The notes beneath the pieces were generated by a model. That model was not told the DNA's origin and did not search any database. It saw only the letters and a program-made list of their open reading frames with translations. The translations under genes and the position numbers were made by a program. 64,000 bases of DNA from Gaertneriomyces semiglobifer (taxonomy: Eukaryota > Chytridiomycota > Chytridiomycetes > Spizellomycetales > Spizellomycetaceae), in assembly GCA_025558075.1 (NCBI GenBank), contig JAHLKF010000002.1, positions 620,001 to 684,000 of the forward strand, in the 5' to 3' direction. The first letter of the stretch is position 1. Each line of letters starts with the position of its first letter. Below, piece by piece: positions 1-11,000 of this stretch.

Positions 1-1361
1 GGTGCCAAGCCGACCGCCTCAATGGCTCGAATCAAACAGATGGGAAAGCAGTCGTAGCTGGACGAGAATCTGGTCAGAAGTGATATCCCTTCCAGACAGG
101 CGATTTGCAGCACCAACACTCACAGTCCGAAAAAGTCGATGTCACGTACACCCACTTGAGCCTCTTCATATGCAACACCCGCCGCCTCTTCACAGCTAAA
201 CATCATCTCATTAATATCTTCTATCCTCTTGGGCGGAAATAGGGGTCCACTAGCTTCTCCACCACCGACAACCACGACGCCCGTATCTCTCTGTAAGCCC
301 TTCCGCTCGAGAAATTGAGCGCTTGCCACAAGGATGGCGCTTCCTGCGTCGGCCCGCCTGGCACACTACGAGATATTTAGCAAGATATGGATCGCACATA
401 CACAGTCAGCGTACCTACCTCCATCACGCTGGTAACTGGTGCAACGTGGCGGGCCGCGAGGATCTCTGGCACTGTTCGCGGCGTGCGAGTTAACGCGTGC
501 GGGTGACGGGAGGCCATGATAGACATTAATGCGGAGCTGATAATGTAAAACGCCCGAGTATCTTTAGCTGCCGTACCGTGAAGTAACAACAAATGAAACA
601 AGTATCCTTACCAGCTCGCCAGCTGCTCCCTCGTGATTCCAAAGTTCTTCATTTGGTATTGTGCAATTCGGTCGTAGCCATTTGGAATAACTGGGCTCTT
701 CAATTCTGCCTCAGGATGATTGCAGGTCTGATCGGCACGCTTCAGGAATTCTTCACTGGAGAGTTGCTTCACAGCGTCCCCAGCAACCACAGCAACCAGA
801 TCAGCGCCTTCCATCTGAATCATACGTTTTGCCTCCAGCTGTCATGTATTGAGTGTTATCATGTTTCTTGAAGCAGGGTGCTATTGGTTTTTCACTTACC
901 AACCCAGTTACTATGAAAAAGCTTAACATCATTAGCACATTCTCCGTTTTGTTTACAGGAGAGGCATAGTGCACCACTTACCTGGTCCTGCACCACCAGT
1001 ATCCATAGTTCGAACGATGATACTCTTCCCAGGGAGCAAGCCTACCTGAGTCGCTAGATAGTGCGCCTCCATAAAATGGGTATCGGCCAAGCTTCAACAC
1101 CAATAGTCAGCCTTACATTCCAGTTACGCAATATAAATGCGCACCAAAGTATCACCTCGGAACCGCTACAAGCCCGTTGAGATCTTTGAGTTGCACGCCA
1201 GCATTGTCAAGGGCAAGCCGTAAAGCCTGTTGCATCAACTTGGTCGGGGTTACTTTGTCGGTTGCGGATCGCAGCAAGGTCGGGTTAGCTGAACGAGGGT
1301 TCAGCGGCGTCATGCCCGTCCCAATGATGCGAACTGCTTTTGATATACGCACTGGAGGCAT
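1..1361 (-). CDS. Thiolase-superfamily protein (SCP-x / acetyl-CoA acetyltransferase-like), 3' end missing
   Basis: Predicted acyl-CoA thiolase-fold enzyme or lipid-transfer thiolase, truncated by the left edge of the window. Model exons on the minus strand: 1361-1156, 1091-982, 910-900, 838-612, 536-419, 365-124 and 57-<1. All junctions are GT-AG and keep frame. Visible features are the N-terminal strand with IGTGMTPLNPRS, a segment TMDTGGAGP followed by LLEAKRMIQ as in SCP-x-type thiolases, an acidic-loop segment containing GGGEASGPLFPP, and FFGLYDCFPICLIRAIEAVG at the cut edge. The third exon is only 11 nucleotides but is needed to keep phase. The catalytic histidine and C-terminal cysteine regions lie outside the window, so activity cannot be judged. 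The start faces HAM1 across 145 bases, suggesting a shared promoter. It is distinct from the acetoacetyl-CoA thiolase at 31 kb. Confidence 0.75.
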
Positions 1362-1506
1362 CCTGTACCCGCTTGATCAGTATAGATAGGAATGGTTTTT
1401 GTCTCTGCTGCCTCGAGAGGCAAAAATATTGAAACCGCGACAAAAAGTTGGAAATCCTCCGCAAGCTCGACGCAAAACGTTGAGAGATCTCCATCCAGCA
1501 AGCATC
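1362..1506. promoter_or_regulatory. Bidirectional promoter between thiolase-like gene and HAM1
   Basis: The two divergent start codons are 145 bases apart, so both promoters must lie in or overlap this segment. I see no clear TATA box. Inference from gene arrangement only. Confidence 0.5.
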
Positions 1507-2289
1507 ATGTCGCACTACGATATCACCTTTGTAACCGGCAATGCGAACAAACTCGCTGAAGTGTCTGCAATTCTTGCCGCTTCCGGAGTTCATCTAACCT
1601 CCGAAAGTCTGCATCTGCCAGAGTTGCAAGGGACCACGACTTCCGTTTCCGCAGAAAAAGCACGAACAGCAGCGAATACACTCCAGAGACCTGTACTTAT
1701 TGATGATACCAGCTTATGCTTCAAAGCACTCAATGATCTACCTGGACCATACATCAAATGGTTTCTGCAAGGCGTCGGCCATGAGGGGTTGAACAAAATG
1801 TTAGTCGGGTTTGAGGACAAGTCGGCGGATGCCGTCGCTACTTTTGCATATTGCCGTCCAGGTGGCGAGCCAGTGCTATTCGAAGGACGTACACGCGGGA
1901 GGATTGTGATGCCCAGAGGAAGCACTGCTTTTGGATGGGACCCGATCTTCCAACCTGACGGATTCGACCAGACTTATGCTGAATTGGACAAAGAAACTAA
2001 AAACAAGATCAGCCATCGTGCAAAGGCGTTGGCCAAGGTGCTAGACTTTTTGAAGGACCCTGCGAATTTGGTACCGACGCCTGAGGAGCTGGAGAACCTC
2101 AAGCAAATCCAACAAGCCGGTCATGCGCGTGTGCAAGGTAATCCAACGAGCTCTGCAGCAGACGTGAAGAGGAATGCGGTAGCCCATGCAAAGAAGCCGC
2201 GCGTTGCGAAGAGTCTGCTGAATCCACGAGCCAAAGCACGAGAGTCTAAAGGCACCGAGTTTGCCGATTCCGACGAAGACACCGAGTAG
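1507..2289 (+). CDS. HAM1: Inosine triphosphate pyrophosphatase (HAM1/ITPA) with basic C-terminal tail
   Basis: Hydrolyses ITP, dITP and XTP to monophosphates, keeping deaminated purines out of nucleic acid. Single exon of 260 residues. Visible family motifs are [12 protein letters not shown] near the N-terminus, a substrate-pocket segment [11 protein letters not shown] then [10 protein letters not shown], the SGR-like [22 protein letters not shown], and [11 protein letters not shown]. The start at 1507 gives the normal N-terminus [12 protein letters not shown]; the reading frame is open upstream to 1399, but that extension looks like leader. The enzyme core ends near residue 190. The remaining 70 or so residues are an unusual lysine- and arginine-rich tail ending in an acidic cluster, absent from typical family members of about 190 residues. 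It is divergently arranged with the thiolase-like gene. Confidence 0.93.
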   Translation: MSHYDITFVTGNANKLAEVSAILAASGVHLTSESLHLPELQGTTTSVSAEKARTAANTLQRPVLIDDTSLCFKALNDLPGPYIKWFLQGVGHEGLNKMLVGFEDKSADAVATFAYCRPGGEPVLFEGRTRGRIVMPRGSTAFGWDPIFQPDGFDQTYAELDKETKNKISHRAKALAKVLDFLKDPANLVPTPEELENLKQIQQAGHARVQGNPTSSAADVKRNAVAHAKKPRVAKSLLNPRAKARESKGTEFADSDEDTE

Positions 2290-2548
2290 CGCCCATTACT
2301 GCGAGATGTAAATAATTTAATTATTTAAGGTAGCTAGTGCATCGGCGATGTTCCCTGGTTGTCACAGGCAGTACACGATGGAACGCAGTTTCAGGTAGTA
2401 TTGTTCCTGGCATGTTGTTTGTCATGCCTGTCTGTTCGAATGAAATAGTCGACCATTCCCTCCTGCGGGCATTCACAATCCGCAGACGCTTTTCCAATTT
2501 GTATCATACAAGTGAACACAAACCCCTATTTACAAATGATCTGTGCCG

Positions 2549-4602
2549 CTAACCGTCGCCATCAGGCGGGGCAGTTGCCTCATCAATTCTCTCTCGTTCT
2601 TCGCTCTTCCTCTTCATCCGTCCAGTAACTCCTTCTCGAATCTCTGTGACACCGTCAACGCTGCGAACAGCCCAAATGTCTTTGTAAACCGATTTCTCTT
2701 GACTCTGCATTGCATTTCTCCAAGTAACGCCATTGCTATCAATCACAACGGCATAACGCATCTGCGTAGCGGCGATCGTGTCGCTATGCTCCGAACTACG
2801 ACCTGGTTCGCGACACGATATCCTGTCCACCAACACTTGCTTCAGCCCCTTACATATCGCCGAGCGTTCCAATTTTAGCGACACAAGTTCCGGCGCAATG
2901 GACAGGACGTACGCTAATGTTTTCGTGTTAATTGCCGGTGAGGGTGGCGGCGCGGCACTGGTTGCAGGATCGAAAGCAGGGGTGCATGGCGAATTGATAA
3001 TTGTCAAATGCGCCAGACGTGAGAATATAGACACCCCAGTGGAGTAACGTCTCGCACGGACATGTCGACGAGCCTGCTGCTGCTGCTCTGGCTCCTCAGT
3101 AATTCCTTCCACCTCCTTACCAGGCGCTGCTGGTCCCAGATCTGCCTGACTGATTGAGCACCGCAGACGACCGCCAACCACAACAAGTTTCCTTAAACTA
3201 GAGCCACAACACCCCGCAAGCACTTCCAATCCAGTTTCATCCACTTCACACGCTTCCAGGATTAATGATTCCAGATGTGTTAACTTGTCTAGTCGGAACC
3301 ACCAAGCTAGTGAGCACCTGGAGATCCACAAGTGCTTCAAGTTGGCACAGCACGAGGATAGCAGATACAAATGCGATGCGTACGGGTTCATAAGGCCTCG
3401 CGCTCCTGGTGGCGGGGAAGATGGTGTGCCATTCGCGTTTCGCCGGATGGAACTATTGCTTGGCCTTGGAGAGAACTTCAACGTGCTCACGCAGTGGGTG
3501 TATGATGGTGGCCTTCTGTCACGCTTTGAAGGACTGAAGAGCTGTGCTACAATTTTAGACACTGGATGAGGCGTATATGAGAGATGTAGGCGTGCAAGTG
3601 CGCTCAATAGGTCGAGAATGGTATATATGATCAGGGTTACTGTGGTTATAAAGCAGGTGATTAGCCCAAACGTGGTCATGTCTCTAACAGCAAAGATTAA
3701 GCCACTTACGAAGGAAGGGGACGGTGTAGAAGGCAATCAAAAACCAAGCGAGGACAATCGCGTAACCCCATCCCATTAGCTCTTTGGCTTCCGGGACCAG
3801 TCGCCAGAAGTGCTTCGCAAAGAGCAACATGGTACTTGTTCGGTAGAAAAAAGGCATGTTACCGCCATATCCGAGGAAGGTATGCAAACTTGCGAGTGAG
3901 GTGATAATATGGGATTGTCGGGCGATTGATTTTGAGGTAATTTGGGTAATATAAGCCGATGGTGTGGCAAGCAGTGTCGACAGCGTTTGAGGCGGAAGGT
4001 ACGAAAAGATCTAGGCGCGGTGAAGGTCAATAATTGCAAGACAAACACACCTGCGCCGACGCAAAAACGCTCACCTGGTATAGAACTTCTGGAGGGAGAT
4101 CCGTCAGCCGAGCCCCTCTCTTGGCTGTTGTATTGCGCTTCCTCAATCTTCTGATTGTGGCCCAGCTCTGATCCACTGTTGCTCGCTTAGCGACTTCGCC
4201 GCGAAGGCGATCATATTCATGGGAGTGAATATGACGGTCCGGCCCCAAACGACTTAGCGCAACCCAACTCTTTACCCAGTCTCCAAATTCTCCGGGTGAC
4301 TTGATGCGTGGGCGCGGACTTTGGGAGCTGCTTGCAGTCGAAGGCGATGCGCTTCTCCTCGATGATGTCCTACTAGTGCTTCCAGTGGAAGCGCAAGGAC
4401 ATGGCATCTCCCCGGTCGCATTTGACGATCCACCTGATATGGAGCGCCAGGTCTCAGACGAAGTAGCCGCAGCTGCTTGCTGCTCTCGATTTTGCGTTGA
4501 ATCCATGTTTGCAAATAGCGGTGCGACCATGAATGACTGCTCAGCTGACGGTGCCAGTTTCCGTTCACATTCACCAAGGTCGGCAAATTCGTTGAGTATC
4601 AC
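2549..4602 (-). CDS. F-box protein with membrane segments and leucine-rich C-terminal region
   Basis: Probable SCF ubiquitin-ligase adaptor. Model exons: 4602-4075, 4010-3710 and 3639-2549, giving 639 residues; introns are 64 and 70 bases and the phases fit. Residues 1-165 are serine-rich and low complexity. An F-box follows: LTDLPPEVLYQ at the end of exon 1 joins IFSYLPPQTLSTLL in exon 2, which strongly supports that splice. After the F-box come two or three hydrophobic stretches (around GWGYAIVLAWFLIAFYTVPF and LIIYTILDLLSALARL) that look like membrane spans. Next is a proline/serine linker and a leucine-rich part with LKHLWISRC, LTHLESLILEACEV and LRKLVVVGG. The start at 4602 is the first ATG in frame; 4506 is an alternative. 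Family membership beyond F-box is not recognised. Confidence 0.75.
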
Positions 4603-5367
4603 TACTTTCGCTGTCTGCAGTTACTACATAGCATCCATGAGAGGACAATTCCAAATGCCGATGGAACCTGAAGAGCCGAGGTCGGTGGGCGCAGGTCACA
4701 AAATAAGCTTGATAGGCAGCAAACGAACCCCTACTTGCTAGCTGACTAATAAACCAAGTACGGCGTTAAGGTGCCCCCGTCAATGGGGTCACTTTTCTTG
4801 GTTGCTAAAACAGAATAACGAGCGAGGTATATGCCCATGCAGCCCGTTGTTGTGTCCTGGATAATAAGTTGCAAATAGCCGGTCGACAAGTCACACTTCG
4901 GCTTGTGCGTAGCTGGGCGGGCTTCATTTTCTGAGCCTGCGATTTAACGCGTTACTCCGATTGAAATTGTTGAAAGGCTTTTATAATGACGGATGGATTG
5001 GATGATGCTTGTTGAATGTGGCCTATATCATTATAGAAAAGTGGGGTGCTGGGTTTGAAAAGAAGGTGGTACTCAGTCTGCGAACTTGATCAGAATCGGA
5101 ACCTCCGGAGTGTGAAGCACGGAGGGGCACCTCTTTTACTCTGCCCTCAAGCCGATACGGTTCAAGGTTTAAAGCTGGGTTCCTTCAGCAAACGGCGGAA
5201 ACCGGCTCCTTGAACGAAGATAAAAGAGGTATTTGATTCTTTGAGTATGCGGCACGCTCGAGTGGCAGTGAGAAAATGCGCCCGTAATAAGAGAAACAGC
5301 ATCACATTGGGAAGGAGCCCGTAAGCAGACCCTCAAATGTTCTCAGATACCAAATTACTCAACGGAG
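4603..5367. other. Intergenic region between divergent F-box and zinc-finger genes
   Basis: About 765 bases with no convincing reading frame. It holds promoters for both flanking genes. A perfect 6-base inverted repeat, CCTCCG then CGGAGG with 12 bases between, lies near 5104-5127. A small palindrome CGGAAACCG lies near 5196. Both resemble the CGG/CCG half-sites used by Zn2Cys6 regulators, but this is only a resemblance. Confidence 0.4.
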
Positions 5368-6441
5368 ATGGGTCATCACATCACACTACTATCGGAAGCA
5401 AGCCCAGTGCGTAGCCTTCGCGTCATGCGATATACGAAATGCCGGGTTGCGTTCCTAAACCAACATAATAATGGTTCGGGCTTCAAACCAGCGCGACGAC
5501 AGGGGTATTCTTGCTATAACTGCATTATAAATGCGAACAACCTCAATAAAACGGGCATCCCTGGATGCCCGGTAAGCTCCAGCTACAGAGGGACTGCAAT
5601 GCAGCGTGGCACGACGAACACCAGACCACAGAGTATGTGCGCTCATTCTGTCGCAGTTGTGTCCCCTTGGACCACAGGATCGTCAGAAATGGAAGATCCT
5701 CTTGAAGTAATCCTACGAGAACTCTCCGATTCCCCGACATTGCTGTCGGACGACGGTACAAACATCGAGTACATCTCAAGCAATGGCTACTTCCCCTCCG
5801 CCGAGCGCAGGAACATGATAGTAAACCCAGCGACGCCAACACCTATTAGCGCACCTGAGAGTAAACCGATTCAAGCACTCTCGGCTTTCCCATCGGAAAT
5901 CCATCGGCAAACCGTGCCTGTAGGCGACGCTGCCTTGCCCTCCCCGACAAATTCGTCGCGGTCGTCGATTTCCAGTAACGATAGTGATGTCGTTTGTCCA
6001 GATGCGGTAGATATTCGGCGAATGTACGGCGATAAGCTCACTATGACGGAGCTTGAAGGGCTTTTCTCGTCTCGGTTGTCACGCGATCAACGAACGAAGA
6101 ACATCCTCCAGCTTCCCGTCGGAGGTGACGGTGCATACCATTGTCCTTATCAAAGGTGTAACTCTCGACATAGCCGCCGGTATAATCTCAAAACGCATTA
6201 CGGTGAAGTGCACGAGGGTATGAAGCCTTTCTCATGTTTATGGTGTGGTGAAGAGTTTGCTCGGAAATACGATTGCGAGCGGCATCGCGTCAACGCTCAC
6301 TCGAATGAGGAAGCCGGCTTGCCAGAAAACCTGCGAGCGGCATTACGATCCGGACGCAACAAGAGACATTGTAGACACAATGATATCAAGAGATTGAATC
6401 CCACTCGCGATGGTAGTCGTCGCAGCCGTAGGACACCCTAG
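5368..6441 (+). CDS. C2H2 zinc-finger protein, probable transcription factor
   Basis: Single-exon protein of up to 357 residues ending in two adjacent C2H2 fingers. The first is YHCPYQRC with histidines in LKTHYGEVH (C-x4-C-x12-H-x4-H). The second is FSCLWCGEEF followed by CERHRVNAH (C-x2-C-x12-H-x4-H). They are joined by the typical linker EGMKPF. The C-terminus is strongly basic (GRNKRHCRHND, RDGSRRSRRTP), as in DNA-binding and nuclear-localisation segments. The N-terminal half is serine-rich with an acidic patch starting MEDPLEVILRELSD. The true start is uncertain: ATG codons at 5368, 5599 and 5689 are all in frame, and the segment before 5689 has little protein character. The target is unknown. 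Confidence 0.75.
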   Translation: MGHHITLLSEASPVRSLRVMRYTKCRVAFLNQHNNGSGFKPARRQGYSCYNCIINANNLNKTGIPGCPVSSSYRGTAMQRGTTNTRPQSMCAHSVAVVSPWTTGSSEMEDPLEVILRELSDSPTLLSDDGTNIEYISSNGYFPSAERRNMIVNPATPTPISAPESKPIQALSAFPSEIHRQTVPVGDAALPSPTNSSRSSISSNDSDVVCPDAVDIRRMYGDKLTMTELEGLFSSRLSRDQRTKNILQLPVGGDGAYHCPYQRCNSRHSRRYNLKTHYGEVHEGMKPFSCLWCGEEFARKYDCERHRVNAHSNEEAGLPENLRAALRSGRNKRHCRHNDIKRLNPTRDGSRRSRRTP

Positions 6442-6747
6442 ACTCCATTGTGCATGTACATAAGTTGTCGACCTACGGCATCGACAATGTTGATAGGTGT
6501 CGTTCAATTGCACAAAGCTTTCAAACGATGTGCTATGTATTTGCTATGCGGTCCGCAGACCCACACATGCTCTCTGCATACCCTTCTGGCAGCTCCTCCA
6601 TCCAGTTCTTAGGAGATGTAGTAGCGTACTGGGAGTGTTCTCGTTCTCAACATGGATTCTCGATATGGACTCTGCGCGACGCGCGAGGTCACGTGGTTCA
6701 ATGTCGTTCCAGCGCCAGAATGTTGAGTTCAAAAAATAGGAGTTATA
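6442..6747. other. Short intergenic stretch
   Basis: About 306 bases between the zinc-finger gene and TAN1, both on the plus strand. It should hold the terminator of the first and the promoter of the second. No other feature seen. Confidence 0.4.
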
Positions 6748-7935
6748 ATGCACCTGAATCCCGCAATCATGGACGGTAAGGCTGCCGAAGGCCACATCAT
6801 GGGCGATTTGCATTCTGCCGGAAATGCCTATGACGAGACCACAGGCTCTAAAATTGCTGATGTAACTTGGAAAAAGCGTCTGCATGAAACTGACGAGGAT
6901 CAGAACGAACGCTGCCAAGGTAAAAAGAAGGCCAAAAACACCATTCCGATATCTCGAGGGCGTTTCAAAACCCGCTACCTCCAGAAACACAGTAGCCTGC
7001 TTCACAATGTTTCGGAAGGATGGGATCGGCCTCGAGGCTTACTCGTTACTTGTCACGTCGGAAGCGAAACTCGTGCCCTTGGACAAATTCGAGCGTTTCT
7101 TGACAAGCATCTAGCACTTCTGTTTCCGGACAACTCTCCAGTTTGTTCTTCATATCCGCAAGGACTGCAGTTCGACTTGAAGACTGTTGGACTCGGGAAC
7201 GGCGCAAATGAGTCGATCGCTGTACCGGAAGAGATCAGCAGCCGTGGAGAGGAAGAGGGTGGTATCTCCGAACCCATGGCAACAGTTACGAAAGCCGATA
7301 GTAGGTTTCAAGCTGTTGACGCTGCTTGCGCCGGAGTCCTCTTCATAAGGTTTCGGGTAAATGTGGATCCAGTGGTTTTCGTGACCAAGCTATTCGGTAG
7401 GGCGCGATCGCTTTTCATCCCCGAGTAACGATTGGACAAATGCTCACTTATGCAGAATACGTCTTGTCCCTCCCATCTACCGAAAGGAATGATCTCAAGA
7501 AGTCCATATCCTATTGCTCGGTCAGATACCTTGCTGTTTGTTCCGGGTGCGTCAATGGCTTACACTTGCGTACAGCGCTTGCTCCCAGTTACACACACTG
7601 TGCATTCTGCTTTGAGTGATATTGCTGCGCGGTGCAAGGAATTGCTCCCAATCCTTCTCGCGCAGCATGCCCCGCCATCGACCCTTTCGTGCGTTGCGGA
7701 GGTACGTAATAAAGAAGGACTGAAAACGAAAGTGCTTCGTGACACGGTTATGAGCGGTATACCGGGGTATGGCCCAGACGGTGTGACTTCAGATTGGAAG
7801 GTCAATCTTAGTGACCCAAAGGTGGTGGTATTTGCGAGCGTCTTCAAAAGTATATGTGGACTCGCCGTCCTCCCGGATTACTTCAAGTATCGGAAATATA
7901 ACTTCCAGATGCTTGGGAGCAACGGTAGCGGTTGA
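6748..7935 (+). CDS. TAN1: THUMP-domain tRNA acetylation cofactor TAN1
   Basis: Adaptor for the KRE33/NAT10 acetyltransferase that makes N4-acetylcytidine at position 12 of tRNA-Ser and tRNA-Leu; it binds tRNA through a THUMP domain. Model exons: 6748-7396 and 7526-7935, giving 352 residues. Recognisable parts are PRGLLVTCHVGSETRALGQI near the start of the conserved region, ACAGVLFIRF then DPVVFVTKLF before the intron, and after it CVQRLLPVTHTV, LRDTVMSGIPG, VNLSDPKVVVF, CGLAVLPDYFKYRKYNFQML. The last motif is diagnostic of the family. The intron is 129 bases, longer than its neighbours, with a weak donor (GTAGGG). It was chosen because it restores THUMP continuity; the exact donor could differ. 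The N-terminal 75 residues are poorly conserved and an ATG at 6769 is an alternative start. Confidence 0.85.
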
Positions 7936-8044
7936 TGCCTTTCGTTTTGAAAACTTGGAAACGGCGCTACTGCTATAGGCATCAGCAGAGGTTCCCAACA
8001 ATTCTATTACAACAACATATGTACAACGCGACGCTCCGTCGCAA

Positions 8045-11000
8045 TTAAACAGCCAGTACCTCGCCTTTTGATTGCACATCTTCGCTTGGAGGAGGATAGT
8101 GGGCCAATTGATGCGGCCCCGAAGACATATTGAAACCGCCACCTGAAAATCTCGGTCCAGGTGGAGGATGTGGTTGTATACCATCGGCTCTGTATACAAT
8201 GATTAGATGCGACTTCCACACGATCGCTGGCTGGGTTACCGACCTTTTCAATCCATCAGCGATGGAGTATGTGTACGAGCTCTCGGCACTTGAGGTCTGC
8301 GCCCGATGGCTCTTCTGAGTGTTCAAATTCTTTTTACGAGATTCGTAGTATTTTCGCTTCAGATCCTGCAGGTCTCGATTGAGTCGCTCAATTTCATACT
8401 TGTACTCATTGATTTGTGAATGATACATATTTAATTCGGAAGCCAGAGCCTGTTAATTCAACAAAATCAGTGGTTGCCTTCAATCTTTGTCTCTACGCGA
8501 ATATGAACAAACCTTTGCTTCGCGACCTTTCCCACGACACGCCTCTCGCAAAACGCGTAGCTCCTCAAGTACTTCCACCCCAGGTTGTCGCTGCACCACT
8601 TCTTTCATTTCTTTGTACAGTTTCTCTTTTTGCTGGATGACGAGCTCCTTCTCGACGCATTGCTCTGTCTTAGCGATCAATCTCTTCTGAAGATTGTGAA
8701 CCTTGGTGATCAAACCGTACGTCGTAGGATCAGATCCGGAAAGCTTCCGCCATCTATGTATGTTTAGTGGCGACGCCAGTTCTTCCTCGAGAACGCGCAC
8801 ACGCGTTCGCTCCCGCAAAAGATCCCGTTGCAAACGGAATATTTCCGAGCGGTATCCATCAACGTTGCGAGTTTCAGTTTGTAAAATCGCCTTCTCACGG
8901 CGCAGCTTGCGAATCTCCAGTTTACACACGCGAATATCCTCCAAGCGTTCGCGATACTGCAACTCTCCTTTATGAAGTGTACTCGTTTGAATCTTGATCT
9001 TCTCATACAGCAAGGAGAGTTCGTCGTTGCGCCGAATCAGTTGGGTGCCAAGAATATCGCGCTCTTGAAGTAGCGTAGCATAATCCTTTTGCAAACGCAG
9101 TAAGTTGGTGTCGCTTACTGTGATGATGTGGCGTAATTTTGATTCCTCGGATTGCTGGTTGCGCAGAGTCTCTTGAACGTCCTCATATTGTTGCTGCAAT
9201 TTACCTATTGTAGCACTGAGAGCTTCCTTTTCTTTTTCCAACTTGGAATGTTCAAAATGCTCCTTAACAAGTGCTGAGAAACAGGAGAACGGTCAACTTT
9301 CTCACGACTGCCAGTACATAGTACGCCCATGCTTCAAATTTGGTCATACCTGCTTCTTTGCTAGCAATTTCCTCCTTCAACTGTTCGATCTGATGGCTCA
9401 TGATCTTCAACTTTCGCTTCGTTTCGGTGATTTCGTCCTGAGCCTCGACCAGGTTTTTGGAGTACACATTTCTATCGGCCCGTACATTTTCGTACAACGA
9501 CTGCAGGAAAACGGATATCTATGAGTAAAAAATCGTAGCAAGTCACTAAGAAATACTGCGAACCTGCTGTTCTTTCAATTTTCTCTCAAGTTCACTGATC
9601 TTCTTGCGTTGATCAAACATTGTCATCTCCCCAAGTTTCACTTCTTCTTCTCGCTTGGCGACTTCTTCCTTCATGCGACTACCCTCTTCAATCCAGCGCT
9701 CACGCTCCTTCTCAAGAGAGTAAATCACTTTACGCATTTTGGCGGCTTCATCCTTATATCCTTTAATTTCTTGCTCGAGCGTCCGCTTGGTCTGATCAGC
9801 TAATTTTAAGGTCGTCATATTTTTCTGAGCTGCACCTGTGGACAAAATAAAGTTCTTCTGGGCAAGGTCACGGTCTCTAGTCAATGTCGCGATCTGGGAA
9901 TTGAGGGAGGCGATGGTTTGTCGCAACACATCGAGGTCATGCGTTTGTGCATGGGAATGTGCTTTGAGTTTCTCACGATCAATGTCTGCTTCCAGGCGCG
10001 ATTCTTCCAGTTGCTTGACCTTTTTCTGCAAAGCATCCCTTACGCGACCTACGCTCCTCAACTCTTCCCGAGCACGACCGCATTCCTCCTCCCATCCTTT
10101 GATCTCGCCCGTGAGAACCTGATTCTCACTAAGAAGCTTCGTCGTAGTAAGAACCTGCTCATCGTACTCTTGTTGGAGACGGCTCATACGAGCGGCTACA
10201 TGGTCTTTTTCAGATATTGTCTGAGAATGCTTTGCACTGTTTTCTTTCATGGTTGTTTCAAGCTTCGCAATTTGCTGCTGCAACGCCTTCAACTCTCCGG
10301 ATTTCTGCGTGATCACTTCTTCCTTCTTCCCAGAGCTCTCTTTCTCCGATTTGAGCCCTTGTTCTATCTTCTCTCGCGCTCGAATTTCTCTGTCGACTTC
10401 ACTCTTCTTACTCGCCAGGAGGTCTTTCAAAATCAAGACCTCGTGATCCAACGAGGCTCTCTCGGTAAGTAGTCTTTCTTTCTGACCATCTAACTCTTGA
10501 ACATCTCCAGTCAAACGACGGATTTCATCAGAAGCAACTTCGTACTGAGACTTCAGTGACTCGTTCTGCTGAACAAGCCTTCGAATTTGATCCTCCTGTG
10601 CGATCTGCATAGAAATCAGATGTTCTCTAGTTGTCTGCGGTGGTACAGCAGTTGCCGGTAAGCCCTCAGCAGGTGCACTGCTTCCCTCCTTTCTCAAGAT
10701 CTCCACTTCCCGCCGCAGCCCGTCTACGACGCCCTTTAAGCGATTACCGTCGTCGCGAGCAACCTCCACCATTTTCCATGCCTTTTTAACCTCTTTCCGA
10801 AGACTTAGTATGGTACTTCGATCCTCCTGGCTCAATTTCAGCGCTGCTTGTACTTTCGTTGCGTTCGATTGCAATTCAGACTGTAGTTGTTTTGCTTTTC
10901 GCAGCAGGGCTTTCTCGTTCGCTCGTGTTGTTGTAAACAGAGTATGCAGCTGAGCGTATGCCGCATGTAGGCGTTGAAGAGTGGGATCTTGAGATGGCTG

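Noticed and set aside
6544..7005. 153-codon minus-strand frame with a hydrophobic segment
   Set aside because: It lies antisense to the start of TAN1 and its upstream region, and only a short stretch is hydrophobic. No splice partner or family similarity seen.
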